This document shows positions 6,613 to 11,657 of a DNA stretch of 11,657 nt, in pieces (the stretch's first letter is position 1; every line of letters starts with the position of its first letter). The notes beneath the pieces were generated by a model. The model did no database searches. It saw only the letters and a list, made by a program, of their open reading frames with translations, and had not been told where the DNA came from. This DNA is from Clostridiales bacterium UBA7044. GTDB taxonomy: Bacteria; Bacillota; Clostridia; Oscillospirales; Oscillospiraceae. The position numbers and the translations under genes were made by a program. The stretch covers positions 17,618-29,274 of the forward strand of contig DLAP01000017.1 in assembly GCA_002493965.1 (NCBI GenBank). Direction: 5' to 3'.

Positions 6613-7504
6613 GGAGAATAAGAAGAGAAAGAGAAAATGGGGCGACCGGAAGGATGCCCGCTGGGTCCGGGATGTACCAGGCCTGCAGTCCATCATGGCT
6701 CACCTCATGTATAACCGTACCGACTGCGAGGTCTATTTGCAGGACACCATTGATGTTACAGAATTGATGGCATATCTGGAGCAGAAAAACGCGCAGCACC
6801 CGGAATATAAAACCACGCTGTTCCACTGCTTTGTTGCCGTTCTTGCCCGGATGGTGCGGGAGCGTCCCCTGATGAACCGCTATATCCAGGGCCGCCGCAC
6901 CTATGAGCGTTATGATGTCAGTCTGGCCTTTGTGTGCAAGCGCCGGTTCACAGACCACGCCGAGGAATCCCTCATGTTTCTGGTTCCCAAGGACACGGAC
7001 ACCATTGAGGAGATCAGCAAAAAGATTATCGGCGACGTGAAGGAGACCCGGAAGAGCGAGCACTCCACCGGCGGCGTGGACGCCATCCTGGACGCCCTGG
7101 CCAAGCTGCCCCGTCCCCTGCTGATGTTTGTGATCTATCTCATTCGCCTGATGGATTTCTGGGGCATCAGTCCGGACTTCCTCACCGACGGCGACCCCAA
7201 CTATTCCTCCGTATTCTTCAGCAACTTAGGCAGCATCAAGTGCCCCTCCGTCTATCACCATCTGAATAACTACGGCACCAACAGCATCATGATCACCATT
7301 GGCACCATGCGCAAGGAGCAGAAGCTGATGGAAGACGGCACCACCCAGGTGCGCACCGTGGTGGACATCGGCGCCACCCTGGACGAGCGGATTGCCGACG
7401 GCTTCTACTTTGCCCGGAGTCTGAAGCTGGTGAAACACATCTGCGCCCATCCGGAGCTGCTGGAAAAGCCCCTGAACGAGCCAAGCGGCTTTGATTACCA
7501 ATAA
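6605..7504 (+). CDS. Stand-alone E2/CAT-fold acyltransferase-like protein lacking the catalytic His
   Basis: A protein of 299 residues resembling the catalytic domain of 2-oxoacid dehydrogenase E2 subunits (chloramphenicol-acetyltransferase fold), with no lipoyl or subunit-binding domain and no E1/E3 genes nearby. Landmarks are a strongly basic N-terminus (KKRKRKWGDRKDAR, about residues 6-19), FFSNLGSIKCPSVYHHL (the E2-type N-L-G strand), and near the C-terminus LDERIADG (259-266). True E2 enzymes have D-H-R-x-x-D-G there, with His as catalytic base; Glu261 replaces it. A hydrophobic stretch at about 171-187 (PLLMFVIYLIRLMDFWG) and the basic tail suggest membrane-surface contact. I recall clostridial relatives annotated as E2 with the same D-E-R signature, so this is probably a subfamily trait and not a local mutation. 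The start is firm: AAGGAGGT sits 6 bases upstream, inside the end of the ligase gene. A role in transferring or binding the acyl group made by the ligase is inference. Confidence 0.82.
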   Translation: MSEENKKRKRKWGDRKDARWVRDVPGLQSIMAHLMYNRTDCEVYLQDTIDVTELMAYLEQKNAQHPEYKTTLFHCFVAVLARMVRERPLMNRYIQGRRTYERYDVSLAFVCKRRFTDHAEESLMFLVPKDTDTIEEISKKIIGDVKETRKSEHSTGGVDAILDALAKLPRPLLMFVIYLIRLMDFWGISPDFLTDGDPNYSSVFFSNLGSIKCPSVYHHLNNYGTNSIMITIGTMRKEQKLMEDGTTQVRTVVDIGATLDERIADGFYFARSLKLVKHICAHPELLEKPLNEPSGFDYQ

Positions 7505-7517
7505 TTCCATTGTCCCG

Positions 7518-7557
7518 ATTCCCGCTCTGAATCACCCTCAGAGCGGGAATTTCTTTC
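7518..7557 (+). terminator. Terminator of the ligase operon
   Basis: Perfect 13-bp stem ATTCCCGCTCTGA (7518-7530) with its complement (7538-7550), a 7-base loop, then TTCTTTCC. The T tract is interrupted but the stem is long and GC-rich. It starts 14 bases after the stop codon of the acyltransferase-like gene. Confidence 0.85.
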
Positions 7558-7613
7558 CCCTTGCGGGCCCTGAAAAGAGTACAACCACAGACAAGAAAAG
7601 CCTTCTCCAGCCA

Positions 7614-7642
7614 TTTCCAAATTTCTTTCACTTTTGTATACT
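7614..7642 (+). promoter_or_regulatory. Candidate promoter of the chitobiose operon
   Basis: TTTCCA (7614-7619), a 17-base spacer and TATACT (7637-7642). The -35 matches only four of six consensus bases, so the promoter is weaker than the others here and may need an activator. An alternative is TTGTAT (7634-7639) with AATAAT 16 bases on. I saw no convincing catabolite-repression (cre) site between 7551 and 7688. Confidence 0.4.
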
Positions 7643-7688
7643 TAGGCTGTATCTGAATAATATGACGAAAATTGCAGGAGGTCGTCTT

Positions 7689-10070
7689 ATGCGTTATGGA
7701 TATTTTGACAACGAACACCGGGAATATGTAATAGACCGTGTGGACGTTCCCGTATCCTGGACAAACTACATTGGCCTGAAGGATATGTACGGTGTATTCA
7801 ACCACACCGCAGGTGGCTACCTGATCTACAAATCCTCAGAGTATCACCGCATCACCCGCTTCCGCCCCAACGGCGTTCCCATGGACGGCCCCGGACACTA
7901 TGTCTACCTTCGGGACGACGATACCGGAGACTATTGGAGCGTTTCCTGGCAGCCTGTGGCCAAGCCCAAGGAGCACTACTCCTGCCGTCACGGCCTGAGC
8001 TATGTGAAGTATCACTGCGACTACAGCGATATTGACGCCCAGCAGACCCTGTTTGTGGCCATGGACGATCCCGTGGAAATCTGGGATGTGAAGCTGCGCA
8101 ACGCTGACCGCAAGCCCCGCCATCTGTCCGTTTACTCCTATCTGGAGTTCAGCTTCCACCATGTGGCGATGGATAACCAGAACTTCCAGATGAGCCTGTA
8201 CGCCGCCGGCAGCCGCTATGAGGATGGCGTCATTGAGCATGACCTGTACTACGAAGAAGACGGCTATCAGTTCTTCACTGGGAGCTTCCAGCCCGACGGC
8301 TTCGACGCCCTGCGGGACACCTTCATCGGGCCCTACCGCACCGAGCGCAATCCTCTGACTGTGGAGACCGGCGAGTGCCAGGGCAGCTTCGAAAAGGGCG
8401 GCAACCACTGCGGCTGCCTGTGCAAGCACCTAACCCTCCAGCCCGGTGAAGAGACCCGGCTTCTGTTCCTGCTGGGCGAAGGCGGCATTGAAAACGGCAA
8501 GGCCATGCGCCAAAAGTACACCCTCCAGAAGGCCGATGAGGACTTTGCCCGCATCGCCGCTTTCTGGGACGAAAAGCTGAGCTGCCTCCAGGTGTCCACC
8601 CCCAATGAGGGCATGAACACCGAGCTGAATATCTGGAACCTGTACCAGAGCGAGATCAACGTCATGTTCTCCCGGTTCACCTCCTTCATCGAGGTAGGCG
8701 GCCGGGTGGGCCTTGGCTACCGGGACACCGCCCAGGACGCCATGACCATTCCCCATTCGAATCCCGATAAGTGCCGCAGCCGGATCGTGGAGCTGCTGCG
8801 TGCCCTGACCAAGGAGGGCTATGGTCTGCACCTGTTTGAGCCTCGCTGGTTCGCTCCCAACGAGCCTCAGCAGTCCTTCAAGTCCCCCACGGTAGTTCCC
8901 ACCCCGGACAAGAGCCAGATCGTCCACGGTCTGAAGGATGCCTGCGCCGACGACGCCCTGTGGCTGGTGACAAGCATTGTGCAGTACGTCCGGGAGACCG
9001 GTGACTTTACCTTCCCCGACGAGATCGTCACCTACGCTGACGGCGGCCAGGGCACAGTTTACGAGCATATGCAGCGGATCCTGGACTTCTCCGCCCGCCA
9101 AGTGGGCCGGACCGGTGTCTGCAAAGGTCTCCGGGCAGACTGGAACGACTGTCTGAACCTGGGCGGCGGCGAGAGCGCCATGGTCAGCTTCCTGCACTAC
9201 TGGGCTATCGGCAACTTTGTGGCTCTGGCAAAGAAGCTGGGCCGGGACGAGGACGCCGCCAAGTATGAGGCCATGGGGAAACATGTCCGGGAAGTCTGCG
9301 AAAACGTCCTCTGGGACGGCAAATGGTATATCCGCGGCATCACCGCCGACGGCCGGAAGATCGGCACCCAGCAGGACACCGAGGGCAAGGTCCACATGGA
9401 GAGCAACACCTGGGCCGTACTGTCCGGCGTGGCCGACCAGGCCCACGGCATCGCCGCCATGGACAGCGTGGATGAGTACCTGTACACCGAGTACGGCCTG
9501 ATGCTCAACGCCCCCTGCTTCACCACGCCGGACGACAGCATTGGCTTCGTCACCCGGGTGTACCCGGGCCTCAAGGAAAACGGCGCCATTTTCAGCCATC
9601 CCAACCCCTGGGCATGGTGCGCCGAGGCCATGCTGGGCCGTGGCAGCCGGGCCATGAAGTTCTATAATGCCCTGTGCCCTGCCCTGCAAAACGATAAGAT
9701 TGAGGTCCGCCAGTCTGAGCCCTACTCCTACTGCCAGTTCGTGGTAGGCAAGGATCACACCGCCTTCGGCCGTGCCCGGCATCCCTTCATGACCGGCTCC
9801 GGCGGCTGGGCATACTTCGCCGCTACCCAGTACCTGCTGGGTGTGAAGCCCGACTTTGACAGCCTAGTTATCGACCCCTGCATTCCGGCGGATTGGAAGG
9901 AATTTTCTGTGGTCCGGAAATGGCGGGGCGCCGAATACCGGATCCATGTCACGAATCCCAATGGCGTAGAAAAAGGCGTTGCCTCCATCACCCTCAATGG
10001 CGCTCCTGTCGAGGTCCTGCCTGTACAGCCTGCGGGCAGCGTATGCAGCGTAGAAGTCACCATGGGTTAA
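7689..10070 (+). CDS. chbP: GH94 phosphorylase, probable N,N'-diacetylchitobiose phosphorylase
   Basis: A 793-residue cytoplasmic glycoside phosphorylase of family GH94, close to the roughly 800 residues usual for the type. It should cleave a beta-1,4 disaccharide with phosphate, giving an alpha-sugar-1-phosphate and the free sugar. Family signs run along its length: NTAGGYLIYKSSEYHRITRF (residues 37-56), the catalytic region RADWNDCLNLGGGESAMVSF with the likely general acid Asp487, SHPNPWAW with His637, and FMTGSGGWAYF with Thr702-Gly703 as phosphate contacts. These positions keep a nearly constant offset from Asp492, His644 and Thr709-Gly710 as I recall them for the Vibrio proteolyticus enzyme. 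The stretch SPTVVPTPDKSQIVHGLKDAC favours the chitobiose over the cellobiose branch. The start at 7689 has AGGAGG 7 bases upstream; the 66-codon extension to 7491 runs back through a terminator and is not used. The phosphohexomutase gene follows after 22 bases and fits the pathway. Cellobiose or a related disaccharide remains possible as the true substrate. Confidence 0.88.
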   Translation: MRYGYFDNEHREYVIDRVDVPVSWTNYIGLKDMYGVFNHTAGGYLIYKSSEYHRITRFRPNGVPMDGPGHYVYLRDDDTGDYWSVSWQPVAKPKEHYSCRHGLSYVKYHCDYSDIDAQQTLFVAMDDPVEIWDVKLRNADRKPRHLSVYSYLEFSFHHVAMDNQNFQMSLYAAGSRYEDGVIEHDLYYEEDGYQFFTGSFQPDGFDALRDTFIGPYRTERNPLTVETGECQGSFEKGGNHCGCLCKHLTLQPGEETRLLFLLGEGGIENGKAMRQKYTLQKADEDFARIAAFWDEKLSCLQVSTPNEGMNTELNIWNLYQSEINVMFSRFTSFIEVGGRVGLGYRDTAQDAMTIPHSNPDKCRSRIVELLRALTKEGYGLHLFEPRWFAPNEPQQSFKSPTVVPTPDKSQIVHGLKDACADDALWLVTSIVQYVRETGDFTFPDEIVTYADGGQGTVYEHMQRILDFSARQVGRTGVCKGLRADWNDCLNLGGGESAMVSFLHYWAIGNFVALAKKLGRDEDAAKYEAMGKHVREVCENVLWDGKWYIRGITADGRKIGTQQDTEGKVHMESNTWAVLSGVADQAHGIAAMDSVDEYLYTEYGLMLNAPCFTTPDDSIGFVTRVYPGLKENGAIFSHPNPWAWCAEAMLGRGSRAMKFYNALCPALQNDKIEVRQSEPYSYCQFVVGKDHTAFGRARHPFMTGSGGWAYFAATQYLLGVKPDFDSLVIDPCIPADWKEFSVVRKWRGAEYRIHVTNPNGVEKGVASITLNGAPVEVLPVQPAGSVCSVEVTMG

Positions 10071-10092
10071 CGGAAAGGAAGAGGGATTTACA

Positions 10093-11505
10093 ATGATTAA
10101 ATTTGGTACCGGCGGCTGGCGTGCCGTCATTGCGGACGAGTTTACGAAGGAAAACATTCGTCTGGTAGCCGCAGGTCTGTGCTCCCTGATGGACAAGGAG
10201 GGCCACCAAGGCTCCACCATCTGCTTAGGCTATGACCGGCGCTTCCTGTCCAAGGAAGCCATGTTCTGGGCCGCAGAGGTTCTGGCAGGGTATGGCTACC
10301 GTCCCCTGATCATCAACCGCAGCGTCCCCACCCCCCTGATCATGTTCACCGTCAAGCAGCTGAAGCTGCCCTATGGCATGGCCATCACCGCCAGCCACAA
10401 CCCCGCCATTTACAACGGCATCAAGGTCTTCATTGAGGGCGGCCGGGACGCGGACCAGGTCGTCACCAAGAAGATCGAGGACGAAATCAGCCAGATTCAC
10501 CCTGCGGATATCAAGAGCATCGACTATGCCGACGCCGTGGCCCAGGGCATCGTCACCGAGTGCTATCCCTTCAACGAGTATATCGACAGCATCCTCCAGG
10601 TGATCGACACAGGTGCTATCCGCCGAGCCCGGCTGCGCATCGCCATTGACCCCATGTACGGCGTCAGCCAGAGCAGTCTGCGAACCATCCTGATGACCTG
10701 CCGCTGCGATGTGGACGTGATCCACGAGCAGCATGACACTCTGTTCGGCGGCAGAATGCCCGCCCCCAGTGCGGATGCTCTGCGGCTGCTGAGCAATTAT
10801 GTGGTGGAGAACCACTGCAACCTGGGCCTGGCTACCGACGGCGACGCTGACCGGCTGGGCGTCATTGACGAAAACGGTACGTTCCTCCACCCCAACACCC
10901 TGCTGGTGCTGCTGTACTACTATCTGCTGGAATACCGGGGCTGGAAGGGTCCCTGCGTACGGAACAACTCCACCACCCATCTGCTGGATCGGGTAGCCAA
11001 GGATCACAATGAAATTTGTTATGAGGTGCCCGTAGGCTTTAAGCACATCTCCGCGAAAATGGCGGAGTCCGGAGCCATTATTGGCGGCGAGTCCTCCGGC
11101 GGTCTGGCCGTCCGGGGCCATATTGCGGGCAAGGATGGCATCTACGCCGCCGCCCTGCTGGTGGAAATGCTGGCTGCCACCGGGAAATCCGTCTCCCAGC
11201 TCTATCAGGAGATCACGGATAAGTACGGGATGCTCTACTACGAGGATGCCGCCTTTACCATGACAAACGCCCGGAAGGCGGAGCTGCAGGATCTGCTGTT
11301 TGTTCAGGAGAAGCTTCCCACCTTCCCCATGCCCATCGAGAAGGTCAGCCGGGAAGACGGCTGTAAGGTGTACTTCACCGATGGCAGCTGGATCATCTGC
11401 CGGTTCTCCGGCACGGAGCCTCTGCTCCGGATGGCTGCCGAGGGCAGCACCCAGGCCCAAGCGAGAGAATATCTGCGGATTTGGCAGCGGGATCTGGAAC
11501 TGTAA
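10093..11505 (+). CDS. Alpha-D-phosphohexomutase (phosphoglucomutase / phosphomannomutase family)
   Basis: A 470-residue four-domain phosphohexomutase that moves phosphate between C1 and C6 of a hexose. Domain landmarks in order are FGTGGWRAVI at the N-terminus, the phosphoserine loop TASHNP with Ser101, the metal-binding loop DGDADR (Asp249, 251, 253), the sugar-binding loop GGESSGG (Glu333, Ser334), and the phosphate-binding loop RFSGTEP (437-443). All catalytic residues are present. It resembles the general PGM/PMM-like bacterial group more than GlmM. Substrate cannot be read from sequence, but it follows chbP by 22 bases with a GAAGAGGGA ribosome site, so conversion of GlcNAc-1-phosphate to GlcNAc-6-phosphate is the natural reading. 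That would feed NagA/NagB, which are not in the window. If the GH94 enzyme acts on cellobiose instead, this would be an ordinary phosphoglucomutase. Confidence 0.9.
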   Translation: MIKFGTGGWRAVIADEFTKENIRLVAAGLCSLMDKEGHQGSTICLGYDRRFLSKEAMFWAAEVLAGYGYRPLIINRSVPTPLIMFTVKQLKLPYGMAITASHNPAIYNGIKVFIEGGRDADQVVTKKIEDEISQIHPADIKSIDYADAVAQGIVTECYPFNEYIDSILQVIDTGAIRRARLRIAIDPMYGVSQSSLRTILMTCRCDVDVIHEQHDTLFGGRMPAPSADALRLLSNYVVENHCNLGLATDGDADRLGVIDENGTFLHPNTLLVLLYYYLLEYRGWKGPCVRNNSTTHLLDRVAKDHNEICYEVPVGFKHISAKMAESGAIIGGESSGGLAVRGHIAGKDGIYAAALLVEMLAATGKSVSQLYQEITDKYGMLYYEDAAFTMTNARKAELQDLLFVQEKLPTFPMPIEKVSREDGCKVYFTDGSWIICRFSGTEPLLRMAAEGSTQAQAREYLRIWQRDLEL

Positions 11506-11527
11506 ATCGGCTCTGAAGCTCTATATC

Positions 11528-11560
11528 AAACAGGGTTTGCCCATCGGGCAAACCCTGTTT
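11528..11560 (+). terminator. Hairpin terminator after the chitobiose operon
   Basis: Perfect 15-bp inverted repeat AAACAGGGTTTGCCC (11528-11542) with its complement (11546-11560) and a 3-base ATC loop, 22 bases after the mutase stop codon. The T-rich end is only the last three bases of the stem, so in the plus direction it is a strong hairpin with a weak U-tract. It could act as a terminator, serve genes on both sides, or stabilise the mRNA 3' end. Confidence 0.7.
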
Positions 11561-11565
11561 CCAGG

Positions 11566-11657
11566 CTGTCGAAAAACCACGTCATTCTGAGCCAGTGCGC
11601 ACGAAATTACGGAATAACTGCCACTGGCAGTTATCCAAATTCAGATTCCCTGCTCGG
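11566..11657. repeat. Structured intergenic element, possible dispersed repeat
   Basis: This stretch up to the right edge has no credible gene. Its centre is a 10-bp perfect inverted repeat, ATAACTGCCA (11614-11623) and TGGCAGTTAT (11625-11634) around one base, extended with small bulges by GG/CC and AATT/AATT. Upstream are GTCATTCTGAGC (11581-11592) and the palindrome GTGCGCAC. Phrases such as GTCATTCTGAG and CTGTCGAAAAAC resemble intergenic repeats I recall from gut Clostridia, but only one copy is visible here and the right end may be cut, so the call is tentative. Confidence 0.35.

Noticed and set aside
6605..7504. Component of a pyruvate or branched-chain 2-oxoacid dehydrogenase complex
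   Set aside because: There is no lipoyl domain, no subunit-binding domain, no E1 or E3 gene nearby, and the catalytic His is absent.
7491..7688. 66-codon N-terminal extension of the GH94 gene
   Set aside because: It runs through the end of the previous gene, a terminator and the candidate promoter, while ATG 7689 has AGGAGG at ideal spacing and matches the family N-terminus.
8430..9782. 450-codon minus-strand open frame opposite the GH94 gene
   Set aside because: It lies wholly inside chbP, whose motifs are intact; the minus product is low-complexity Gly/Ala/Val-rich and has no ribosome site or promoter.
10225..11460. 411-codon minus-strand open frame opposite the phosphohexomutase gene
   Set aside because: The plus-strand mutase has all catalytic motifs; the minus frame is a composition artefact.

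Overview
The window looks like chromosomal DNA from a Gram-positive member of the Clostridia, most likely a gut-type Oscillospirales/Ruminococcaceae relative. The grounds are GC-rich genes separated by AT-rich spacers, near-consensus SigA promoters, AGGAGG-type ribosome binding sites, compact hairpin terminators, and families typical of that group (DUF1836, DegV, a GtrII-like membrane protein). The taxonomic call is an inference from style and family content, not from a marker gene. No RNA gene, CRISPR array, insertion sequence or phage gene was seen.

Left half, minus strand (1-3660): three genes read leftwards, each with its own promoter; terminators follow the second and third. They are aspS (aspartyl-tRNA synthetase, cut by the left edge), a polytopic GtrII-like putative glycosyltransferase, and a DUF1836 putative DNA-binding protein. 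The DUF1836 gene has a consensus promoter that leaves almost no 5' leader, and its stop codon sits in the loop of its own terminator.

A divergent control region (about 3660-3798) holds back-to-back strong promoters for the DUF1836 gene and, rightwards, a DegV/FakB-like fatty-acid-binding protein.

Right half, plus strand (3799-11505): degV ends in a terminator. Next comes a tight two-gene unit, a fatty-acyl-type AMP-forming ligase overlapping by 8 bases a stand-alone CAT/E2-fold acyltransferase-like protein whose usual catalytic His is Glu. After another terminator comes a second two-gene unit: a GH94 phosphorylase closest to N,N'-diacetylchitobiose phosphorylase, and an alpha-D-phosphohexomutase. 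These two would turn chitobiose plus phosphate into GlcNAc and GlcNAc-1-P, then isomerise the sugar phosphate. A 15-bp hairpin and a structured, possibly repeated intergenic element close the window.

The least explained part is the DegV - ligase - His-less CAT-like neighbourhood, which suggests fatty-acid capture, activation and transfer (or sensing) with an unknown acceptor. The chitobiose pair is the clearest metabolic module.
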